Positions 53,658 to 60,211 of a stretch of 64,000 bases of DNA are shown here, one piece after another (position 1 is the stretch's first letter; each line of letters begins with the position of its first letter). Position numbers and translations under genes: made by a program. Below the pieces are notes generated by a model that was not told the DNA's origin, made no database searches, and saw only the letters and a list, made by a program, of their open reading frames with translations. The stretch lies in NCBI GenBank assembly GCA_041393495.1, contig JAWKKA010000001.1, forward strand, positions 1 through 64,000. The letters run 5' to 3'. Source of the DNA: RHKX01 sp041393495. Its GTDB lineage: Bacteria > Actinomycetota > Thermoleophilia > Solirubrobacterales > 70-9.

Positions 53658-53757
53658 GGGCAGCGACGCGAGCCGCGGTCGCCCGCTTTGATGGGCAACC
53701 ACGCGAGCCGCCGGCTGCCCGCTGACGCCAGGCAACCACGCGAGCCGCCGGCTGCCC
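53658..53757. repeat. Three direct copies of a 28-bp hairpin-forming element
   Basis: Copies at 53658-53684, 53693-53720 and 53730-53757. The last two share GGCAACCACGCGAGCCGCCG plus gctgccc exactly; the first is diverged. Each has GGGCA-CC and GG-TGCCC arms and can fold on itself. REP-like or a terminator cluster behind the aminotransferase gene. Confidence 0.7.
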
Positions 53758-53797
53758 GGCCTCGGAGCCCCTGACCCGGCCCGTCCGTGATTGTGCA

Positions 53798-53803
53798 TAG
53801 GGT
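53798..53803 (+). promoter_or_regulatory. -10 TAGGGT for the small secreted protein
   Basis: TAGGGT in gcatagggtgcg, 35 nt before the ATG at 53839, which has a GAGGGAG ribosome-binding site; a leadered transcript. Confidence 0.4.
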
Positions 53804-53838
53804 GCGATACGGAAATCGAGGCACCGAGGGAGATAGCG

Positions 53839-54276
53839 ATGAAGAAGGGCGCAGGACTGCTGGTGGTCATCGCGGTGGCGGCGGCGATCGCGATCACGTC
53901 GACGGGCGAGGCCGACCCGACGCTGACCGGCAGCCGTGACATCGGCGACCCGCAGCCGCTCGAGCAGCACCTGATTGCGACCCGCGTGGCGGCGGCGACC
54001 GGGTCGCTGGACGGGCAGCCGCGGCGCGCCCCCAAGTGGGTCGTCAAGCTCTACGGCACCAAGGAGCTTCCGGTCGAAGCGAACGGCTCCGAGGGCGGGA
54101 CGCTCACGTGCCCGCGTCGTTACGTGGCGATGGACGGCGGCTTCGGGAGCAACGGCGGCATCGTCGTCGACCAGCTCGCGCCGCTCTCGCTCAAGAAGTA
54201 CAGCTACGCGGCCTTCGACGTCACCGGGCAGTCCGGCGGCACGGTGCACTTCACGCTCACCTGTCGGAAGGGATAG
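53839..54276 (+). CDS. Small secreted protein of unknown function
   Basis: 145 residues with a Sec signal (MKKGAGLLVVIAVAAAIAI, cleavage near TGEAD). The mature chain has two cysteines (LTCPRRYV and FTLTCRKG) that could form one disulfide, and a Gly-rich beta pattern: VVKLYGTKELPVEANGSEGG, AMDGGFGSNGGIVV, YAAFDVTGQSGGTVHF. No family recognised. An upstream in-frame ATG at 53791 would give a non-signal extension and is less likely. Confidence 0.7.
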   Translation: MKKGAGLLVVIAVAAAIAITSTGEADPTLTGSRDIGDPQPLEQHLIATRVAAATGSLDGQPRRAPKWVVKLYGTKELPVEANGSEGGTLTCPRRYVAMDGGFGSNGGIVVDQLAPLSLKKYSYAAFDVTGQSGGTVHFTLTCRKG

Positions 54277-54344
54277 AAACCCGATCGAGCGCGCCCGGGG
54301 CCGATCGGTTGCCCGATCCGGCGCGCGCCGGGCCGATCGGTGGT

Positions 54345-54435
54345 TCGAGCGCGCTGGGGTCGATGAGATGGTGTGGTGCGAGCGCGCTGGGGTCGATGAG
54401 ATGGTGCGGTTCGAGCGCGCTGGGGTCGAGCGCGC
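54345..54435. repeat. 33-bp tandem repeat, 2.7 copies
   Basis: The word gagcgcgctggggtcgatga recurs at 54347 and 54380, with a partial third copy at 54413, giving an exact 33-bp period. There are no spacers, so not a CRISPR array. Confidence 0.75.
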
Positions 54436-54470
54436 CGAGATATCGGCCGCGGACGCCCCAGCGCTGAGGC

Positions 54471-54620
54471 GACCGGCCTCCGATCCGGAGGATCCACCCG
54501 GCGGTCGCGCCCGGCGTTGGGCCGGCCTCCGATCCGGATGATCCGCTCGGCGGCGGCATTGGGCGCCGGGGCCGGCCTCCGACCGGACGATCCGCTCGGT
54601 GGTCGCGTCGTCGACGCGCG
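54471..54620. repeat. About 50-bp tandem repeat, 3 copies
   Basis: Units beginning ccggcctccgatccgga at about 54473, 54522 and 54572, spacing 49-50 bp. Each carries the self-complementary ggatcc/gatccgga core. The third copy lacks two bases. Confidence 0.7.
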
Positions 54621-54637
54621 CGGCCGGCCGGTGCCTG

Positions 54638-55351
54638 TCAGCGGCCGTACTTGTCGCGCGAGAGCACGAGCTGCTCGGGCAGGGCGGCGCGGGGCGGCGG
54701 CGCCGGGTCGGCGGTGACCGAGACCGTCTCGGCGACGCTGTAGGAGACGGTGTGGTCGCCGTCGGCGGAGCTGATCACGACCTCATCGGCGTCGGAGCTC
54801 TTGACGGTGGCCTCCATGCCGGGCTCGAAGCCCGCGTCGCGGAGGTAGTGGAGCAGCTCCTCGGCCTCGTTCTCGAAGCGGAGGATGCGGACCTTCGCGC
54901 CGACCTCGCAGTCGGCGAGCAGCGAGCCGCGGACCCGCTCCCCGGACACGATCGGATGGCCGTGCGGACAGGTCTTGGCGTCGCCGATCGCGGCGAGCAT
55001 CCGCTCCTCGAGGCGCGGCGACATCGCGTGCTCCATCCGCTCGGCCTCCTCGTGGACCTCGTCCCAGGGGATCCCGAGGACGTCGGAGAGGAAGCGCTCG
55101 ATCAGGCGGTGGCGGCTGACGATCGCCTCGGCGTGGCGTCTCCCCTCGGCGGTGAAGCGCAGCGACTTGTCGGGCTCGCGGGCGACGTAGCCGTCGTCGA
55201 CGAGGCGGCCGACCATCTCGTGCACGGTCGGCGGCGAGAGTTGCATCGCGCGGGCGACGTTGGCCCCGGTCATCGGCAGCTCCGCCTCCTGAAGCCAGAA
55301 GAGCGCCTGCAGGTACTCCTCCTCCGCGACTGTCGCCTGGCTACCGCTCAT
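54638..55351 (-). CDS. DtxR/MntR-family metal-dependent repressor
   Basis: 237 residues. The N-terminal wHTH (VAEEEYLQALFWLQEAELPM; MQLSPPTVHEMVGRLVDDGYV) is followed by the dimerisation and metal-binding domain (HRLIERFLSDVLGIPWDEVHEEAERMEHAMS) with the His/Glu/Cys ligands in AKTCPHGHP, then a C-terminal SH3/FeoA-like domain (GAKVRILRFENEAEELLHYL). Represses iron or manganese uptake genes when the metal is plentiful. Own leaderless-type promoter TACCCT; directly downstream of cydB on the same strand. Confidence 0.9.
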   Translation of the reverse strand: MSGSQATVAEEEYLQALFWLQEAELPMTGANVARAMQLSPPTVHEMVGRLVDDGYVAREPDKSLRFTAEGRRHAEAIVSRHRLIERFLSDVLGIPWDEVHEEAERMEHAMSPRLEERMLAAIGDAKTCPHGHPIVSGERVRGSLLADCEVGAKVRILRFENEAEELLHYLRDAGFEPGMEATVKSSDADEVVISSADGDHTVSYSVAETVSVTADPAPPPRAALPEQLVLSRDKYGR

Positions 55352-55359
55352 CGGCTTGG

Positions 55360-55365
55360 AGGGTA
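55360..55365 (-). promoter_or_regulatory. -10 hexamer TACCCT for the DtxR gene
   Basis: Minus-strand TACCCT ends 8 nt before the ATG at 55351, inside the 46-nt gap behind cydB. Confidence 0.5.
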
Positions 55366-55397
55366 CCCGTCCCGGGCGCCCGGCGGGCCCTGCCGGC

Positions 55398-56396
55398 TCA
55401 CTCGAGGGCTTGGCGCTGGGCGAGCCGGAGCAGCAGCACCAGCGCCGGCCCGACGATCGCGAGCGCGGCGGCGAAGACGGCGATCAGCGCGGTCAGGGTC
55501 GCCCCGTCCCCGGCGCCCTCCGAGACCGTCAGGGTCCCGGGGAGCAGGTAGGGATGCTGGGCGACCGCCCAGCCGGCGATGATCGTGGCCACGGCGCCGA
55601 TCGCGAGCGGCCGCAGCGCCCGGGCCCAGCCGCGCACGAGGCCGGTCAGCGTCAGCAGGCCGAACAGCGCCGAGCCGACCACGAGCGGGAGCCCCTCGGC
55701 GAAGAGGCCGTCGAAGACCGGTCGGGCGTCGGCGTGGAGCGCGACCAGGCCGATCAGGGCGAGCAGGCCGGCGACCACGGCAGCGGCCATCGCGCCGTGC
55801 AGGAACCAGTCCTCGAGGACGGGATCGCCGGCGCGGCGGCAGTCGTCGAGCAGGAAGACGGCGGCGACGTAGGAGCAACTCGCCACGAACAGGAGCCCGA
55901 CAACGACCGGGAGCACGCCGAACCAGCCGAACGCGCTGCCTGAGCCGCCGGCGACGACCGCGCCGGAGGCGATCGCGCCGACCACGCACCCGAAGCAGAA
56001 CGGCGTGATCAGCGACGCGACCGCGAAGACGAGGTTGGACCGCCGCGCCGCGGCGGCATCGAAGGTGTGACCGAAGGCGAAGCCGGCGCCGCGGAGGACG
56101 ATGCCGAGCGCGGCGACGGCGAGCGGCAGATAGAGCGTCTCCATGATCGGTCCGAAGGCCGCCGGGAAGCCGGTCCAGAGGACGACCAGGGTGAAGATCA
56201 GCCAGACGTGGTTGGCCTCCCAGACCGGGCCGAGCGAGAGGGTGACGCGGTGCTCGATCCGCTCCCTGAGCTCGCGGTCGCCCCTCCGCGCCGCGAGCAG
56301 CTCCCAGATCCCGGCTCCGAAGTCGGCGCCGCCGAAGATCGCGTAGAGCGTCGCGCCGAGGCAGAGGATCGCGGCGACGACGTCGGCCTTGCTCAT
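55398..56396 (-). CDS. cydB: Cytochrome bd quinol oxidase subunit II
   Basis: 332 residues, eight to nine membrane helices. CydB markers: ILCLGATLYAIFGGADFGAGIWELLA near the N-terminus, LSLGPVWEANHVWLIFTLVVLWTGFP (in parts) and the Gly/Ala-rich helices later. It pairs with CydA to form the oxygen-reducing bd oxidase. Here cydA is not adjacent: a MerR regulator and an exporter lie between, all on the minus strand. No near promoter is visible for cydB, so it may be read from the upstream operon. Confidence 0.9.
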   Translation of the reverse strand: MSKADVVAAILCLGATLYAIFGGADFGAGIWELLAARRGDRELRERIEHRVTLSLGPVWEANHVWLIFTLVVLWTGFPAAFGPIMETLYLPLAVAALGIVLRGAGFAFGHTFDAAAARRSNLVFAVASLITPFCFGCVVGAIASGAVVAGGSGSAFGWFGVLPVVVGLLFVASCSYVAAVFLLDDCRRAGDPVLEDWFLHGAMAAAVVAGLLALIGLVALHADARPVFDGLFAEGLPLVVGSALFGLLTLTGLVRGWARALRPLAIGAVATIIAGWAVAQHPYLLPGTLTVSEGAGDGATLTALIAVFAAALAIVGPALVLLLRLAQRQALE

Positions 56397-56558
56397 CCGC
56401 CAAGGCTCCCCGGGTCGAAGCCGCCGTGGTCGGCCGCATCCGTCGGGCTCCCCGCGATCGAAGCGGGCCGGGTCGGCCGCGCCGAGGCCGCCGCCGGTGC
56501 CGGCCTCGTGCCGCTCACCCGCTCGCTTTCGTCACGCCCGTCGTCGTCGGCCATTTGG

Positions 56559-57053
56559 TCAGGAACCTACCGGGGCCGCGCCGCCGCTCCCGCGAAACGG
56601 GGCCGGGCCGCCGGTCTCGCGTGCCAGCTCGCGCCGGCGCTCCCCGATCCGGCGGCGCCGGGCGAGGAGGTCGCGCTCGAACCGCTCCAGCTCCGTCCGC
56701 CGGCGCCGGACGAGCTCGAGCTGTCGGTCGAGATGTGCCCGGGCCTCCTCGAGGATCGCGGCCCGCCGCGCCGGCTCGGGCTCGTTCTCGCGCCACTCCC
56801 GTCGCAGCGCCGCCCGGGCGCTCTCGGCCGTCGCGATCTCGCCGAGCTCCTCCAGCGTCACTCCGAGCAGATCCTTGAGCCGCAGGAGCTCGCGGAGCCG
56901 CTCGACGTCGCCCTCGCCGTAGAGGCGGTGCGAGCCGGGCTCGCGGCGCCCGGCCGGAAGCAGGCCGATCTCCTCGTAGTAGCGGATCGTCCGTGGAGTC
57001 GTTCCGCAGCGGCGCGCGACCTCGCCGATCCGCAGCGCCGTCGCCGCGCTCAT
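56559..57053 (-). CDS. MerR-family transcriptional regulator
   Basis: 164 residues. RIGEVARRCGTTPRTIRYYEEIGLLPAGRREPGSHRLYG is the MerR N-terminal wHTH. The long helix (AHLDRQLELVRRRRTELERFERDLLARR) forms the dimer coil; no cysteine cluster for metal binding is seen. The stop of the exporter overlaps its ATG (ATGA). It probably controls the exporter in response to a drug-like compound. The C-terminus is a Gly/Pro-rich tail. Confidence 0.87.
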   Translation of the reverse strand: MSAATALRIGEVARRCGTTPRTIRYYEEIGLLPAGRREPGSHRLYGEGDVERLRELLRLKDLLGVTLEELGEIATAESARAALRREWRENEPEPARRAAILEEARAHLDRQLELVRRRRTELERFERDLLARRRRIGERRRELARETGGPAPFRGSGGAAPVGS

Positions 57054-58561
57054 GAGGCGGCCCCGCTCGCCAGTTGCCCACCGTCCGTCGCCGCCCACTC
57101 CCCACCCGGCCGCCGGGGCCGCAGCAGCGAGACCAGAGCTCCGACCACCGAGGTGAGCGCGAGCGCCCAGAGGGCCGTGTGCATGTTGGAGATGAACGGG
57201 GCGAGCTTGGCGTCGGAGAGGCCGGAGGCGACGCCGGAGAAGATCTTCAGCAGCACGTCGGTCGGGATCGCCGCGGTGATCACCGCGAGGACGAACGCGA
57301 TCGAGATCACGGCGCCGGTGTTCTGGAGCATCGCCCGTGCGCCGGCCGCGATCCCGCGCCGCTTTGCGGGCACCGCCGCCATCATCGCGGCCGTGTTGGG
57401 GGAGTTGAACATCCCCGAGCCGACGCCGACGACGAACAGCCACAGCATGCTGTGCCAGTACGGCGTCGAGGCGTCGAGCGTCGTCATCAGCGCCAGGCCG
57501 ACGGCGGTGACCATCATCCCCGCGCAGGCGAGCTCCCGGGAGCCGCGCCGGTCGGCCCAGATGCCGGCGAGGGGGGAGGAGATCAGCATCCCGATCGCCA
57601 TCGGGGCGAGCTTGATTCCGGCCGCGATCGGGCTGTCGCCGAGCGCGCCCTGGAAGTAGAAGACGAAGACGAACATCAGCGCGAAGCGGGAGAGCCCGTT
57701 GATGAACGCCGCCCCGGTCGCCGCCGAGAACATCCGATCGCGGAAGATCGAGAGGTCGAGCATCGGCGCCCGGGCGCGCCGCTCGATCCACAGGAACGCG
57801 GGAAGGAGGATGGCGGCGGCGATCAGGCTCGCGTGGACGAGCGGATCGCCCCAGCCGGAGATCCCGCCCTTCGAGATCCCGAGCACGAGCCCGGTCAGCC
57901 CGACCACGTAGGCGCCGGTGCCGAGCAGGTCGAGCCCGCGCACGGAATCGGGCTTGGCGAGCTCGTGGAGGACGATCGACCCCCACAGCGCCCCGAGGAG
58001 GCCGAACGGGACGTTGAACCAGAACACCCAGGGCCAGTCGATCTCGACCAGCAACCCGCCGAGGATCGGGCCGAGGACGAGGCCGACGGCGGCGACCATC
58101 GTGTTCGTTCCCATCGCGAGGCCGAGCTGGCCCCTGGGAAACGCGTCGGTGACGAGCGCCGCCGAGTTGGCGAACAGGAAGGCGGCGCCGATCCCCTGCA
58201 CGATCCGCCACAGGATCAGCTCGCTGCCGCTGGCCGCGAAGCCGGCTCCGAGCGACGCCAGCGCGAAGATCACGAACCCGCCCACGTACGCCTGCTTGCG
58301 CCCGAACAGGTCGGAGAGCCGTCCGGCCGTGAGCACGAGGACGGTCGACGCGATCATGTAGGCGAGGATCACCCAGACGAGCTCGAGGATCGTCGTCCCG
58401 AGCGCCTGCTGGAGGTCCGGCAGGGCGATGATCAGCGTCCCCGAGTTGATCGTCGCGAGCAGCATCCCGAGGCTCGTGCACGACAGGGCCCACCACTTGT
58501 AGCGGGGGCTCGCGGGGCCAGCCCCGAGCCGCTCTCCGAACGACCTACTTCTTACGTACAC
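57050..58561 (-). CDS. MFS transporter, DHA2 family (EmrB/QacA-type drug exporter)
   Basis: 503 residues, 14 predicted membrane helices. Motif A-like text GRLSDLFGRKQAYVGGF after helix 2, motif C-like VGLVLGPILGGLL near helix 5, and TINSGTLIIALPDLQQALG in helix 1 place it in the DHA2 family (drug/proton antiport). GTG start at 58561 is supported by a TAGACT hexamer 8 nt upstream, which overlaps the cydA stop codon. Operon with the MerR regulator. Confidence 0.88.
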   Translation of the reverse strand: MYVRSRSFGERLGAGPASPRYKWWALSCTSLGMLLATINSGTLIIALPDLQQALGTTILELVWVILAYMIASTVLVLTAGRLSDLFGRKQAYVGGFVIFALASLGAGFAASGSELILWRIVQGIGAAFLFANSAALVTDAFPRGQLGLAMGTNTMVAAVGLVLGPILGGLLVEIDWPWVFWFNVPFGLLGALWGSIVLHELAKPDSVRGLDLLGTGAYVVGLTGLVLGISKGGISGWGDPLVHASLIAAAILLPAFLWIERRARAPMLDLSIFRDRMFSAATGAAFINGLSRFALMFVFVFYFQGALGDSPIAAGIKLAPMAIGMLISSPLAGIWADRRGSRELACAGMMVTAVGLALMTTLDASTPYWHSMLWLFVVGVGSGMFNSPNTAAMMAAVPAKRRGIAAGARAMLQNTGAVISIAFVLAVITAAIPTDVLLKIFSGVASGLSDAKLAPFISNMHTALWALALTSVVGALVSLLRPRRPGGEWAATDGGQLASGAAS

Positions 58562-58569
58562 GTCAACTT

Positions 58570-58575
58570 AGTCTA
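58570..58575 (-). promoter_or_regulatory. -10 hexamer TAGACT for the exporter-MerR pair
   Basis: Minus-strand TAGACT, 8 nt before the GTG at 58561; it contains the TAG stop of cydA. TTGAC immediately after is between -10 and start, so it is not a -35. Confidence 0.5.
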
Positions 58576-59988
58576 GCACCGGGGTGGAGCGCGGCCGGCG
58601 GCGCGGGGCGCGGCCGGCGGGGCGTAGGGCCCGCCGGCCGCGGCGTCGGCCTCGTCGCGGCGGGCGATCCGCCGCAGCGCGAGCACGGCGACGGTGCCGA
58701 GCGCGGCGTAGAGCAGGATCGCCCCGCCGAGCCAGAACCAGAGGCCGCCGGCGGCGGTCACCGCCTCGGAGGTCCGCATCACCTCGTAGACGATCCACGG
58801 CTGCCGGCCGACCTCGGTGACGATCCAGCCCGCTTCCATCGCGATGACCGCGCCGATGCCGCTGAGCGCGACAGCGCGCAGAAACCACTTCGTCGCCGGG
58901 ATCTCGCGGTGGCGCCACCAGCCGAAGCCGAGCCAGGCGCCGAGCGCGAGCAGCGCGAACCCGATCCCGACCATCGCGTCGAAGGCGAGGTGGAGCATCG
59001 TGTTCGCCGGCGGCTCCTCGTCGTCGGGGATCTGGTCGAGGCCGGTGACGACGGTGTCGGTGCTGAAGCCGACCAGCAGCGAGTCGAGGCCGGGGATGCC
59101 GATCCCGTACTCGACGCCGTCGGCGGTGCAGATCCCGCCGATCCACTCGGTCTGGTCGGGCCCCGTCCGTTGGATGCACTCGAAGCCGGCGAACTTGGCA
59201 GGCTGGTGATCGGCGACCCCGCGCGCGGCGGTGTCGCCGACGAAGAGCTGGACCGGGGTGAGGACCGCGGCCACGGTCAGCGGGATCAGCAGCCCGAGCC
59301 GGTGGCGGCGGTCGCCGCGCTTGGCCGGGTCGCGGAGCATCGCGACCGCGTAGACGGAGGCGAGCCCGAAGCCGACCACCATGTAGGCGGCGAGCAGCAT
59401 GTGCGGGAACTCGTAGCCGGTCGCCGGGTTGAAGAGGGCGCCGAGCGGCTCGACGTCGACGGGGTTGCCGGACGCGTCGAGCCGGAAGCCGTCGGGCTGA
59501 TTCATCCACGAGTTGACGGCGACGACGCTGAAGGCACCGCCGATCCCGGCGATCACGATCGGCACCCCCGTCCACCAGTGCTTCCAGCCGTCGATCCGCT
59601 TCCAGCCGTAGATGTAGATCGCGATGAAGATCGCCTCGGTGAAGAAGAAGATCCCCTCGATCGCGAACCCGGTCCCGAACACGTCGCCGAAGCGCTCCAT
59701 GAAGCGCGGCCACAGCAACCCCATCTCGAACGAGAGGACGGTGCCGGTGACGGCGCCGACCGCGAACAGGACCGCAGCGGCCTTCGACCATCGCCGGGCG
59801 AGGTCGAGGGCGACTTCGTCGCCGGATTGGCGCCCCTTGAGCTCGGCGATCAGCATCATCGCCGGCAACGCCACCCCGACGCAGGCGAGGATGATGTGGA
59901 AGCCGAGCGTGAACGCCATCAGCTCCCGCGCGGCGAGGAGGTTGTCGGCGAGAGGGGCCGGGGGGGCGAGGCCCGAGAGCGCGCTCAC
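58573..59988 (-). CDS. cydA: Cytochrome bd quinol oxidase subunit I
   Basis: 471 residues. GTG start. LMAFTLGFHIILACVGVALP holds the first haem His, RFGDVFGTGFAIEGIFFF and AVNSWMNQPDGF follow, and the quinol-side signature GRQPWIVYEVMRTSEAVT is present near residue 405. The Q-loop is of the short type. Three haems (b558, b595, d) would bind with CydB. It feeds on menaquinol, the quinone made by menG/hepT in this window. C-terminus is an Ala/Arg/Pro-rich tail. Own leaderless-type promoter TAGGCT. Confidence 0.93.
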   Translation of the reverse strand: MSALSGLAPPAPLADNLLAARELMAFTLGFHIILACVGVALPAMMLIAELKGRQSGDEVALDLARRWSKAAAVLFAVGAVTGTVLSFEMGLLWPRFMERFGDVFGTGFAIEGIFFFTEAIFIAIYIYGWKRIDGWKHWWTGVPIVIAGIGGAFSVVAVNSWMNQPDGFRLDASGNPVDVEPLGALFNPATGYEFPHMLLAAYMVVGFGLASVYAVAMLRDPAKRGDRRHRLGLLIPLTVAAVLTPVQLFVGDTAARGVADHQPAKFAGFECIQRTGPDQTEWIGGICTADGVEYGIGIPGLDSLLVGFSTDTVVTGLDQIPDDEEPPANTMLHLAFDAMVGIGFALLALGAWLGFGWWRHREIPATKWFLRAVALSGIGAVIAMEAGWIVTEVGRQPWIVYEVMRTSEAVTAAGGLWFWLGGAILLYAALGTVAVLALRRIARRDEADAAAGGPYAPPAAPRAAGRAPPRC

Positions 59989-59994
59989 GCGCTG

Positions 59995-60000
59995 AGCCTA
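59995..60000 (-). promoter_or_regulatory. -10 hexamer TAGGCT for cydA
   Basis: Minus-strand TAGGCT, 6 nt before the GTG at 59988. The 211-nt spacer beyond (to 60211) holds two direct copies of ccggatcgggg-gcgaccga near 60039 and 60080 and nothing else recognised. Confidence 0.5.
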
Positions 60001-60211
60001 GTCCCCAGCCCAGCGATCAGGCGGTCGCGACCCGCCCACCGGATCGGGGGGCGACCGAGGATGTCCGGCTCCCGCCGCATCCGGATCGGGGAGCGACCGA
60101 CCTCGGTTGCCCCCGGTCAACGCAACGAAACGGCACCCATGGTTCCGCGATGTTGCGTTCACGCGGGGAGCCGGAGGCGGACGGCGCCCGCCGCCGACCC
60201 GCCCGCGGCCC

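Larger units (their letters stand above)
54277..54637. other. 361-nt repeat-rich spacer
   Basis: Two tandem repeat families fill this gap between the small secreted protein and dtxR (convergent). Open frames on the minus strand here translate only the repeats and I do not count them as genes. Confidence 0.6.

Noticed and set aside
54345..54435. 33-bp periodic repeat as a CRISPR array
   Set aside because: The units are contiguous with no variable spacers, only 2.7 copies, and no cas gene is in the window.
54257..54559. Minus-strand frame with repeats like DPSALEPHHLI
   Set aside because: It only translates the tandem repeats, has no promoter or ribosome-binding site, and crosses the end of the secreted protein gene.
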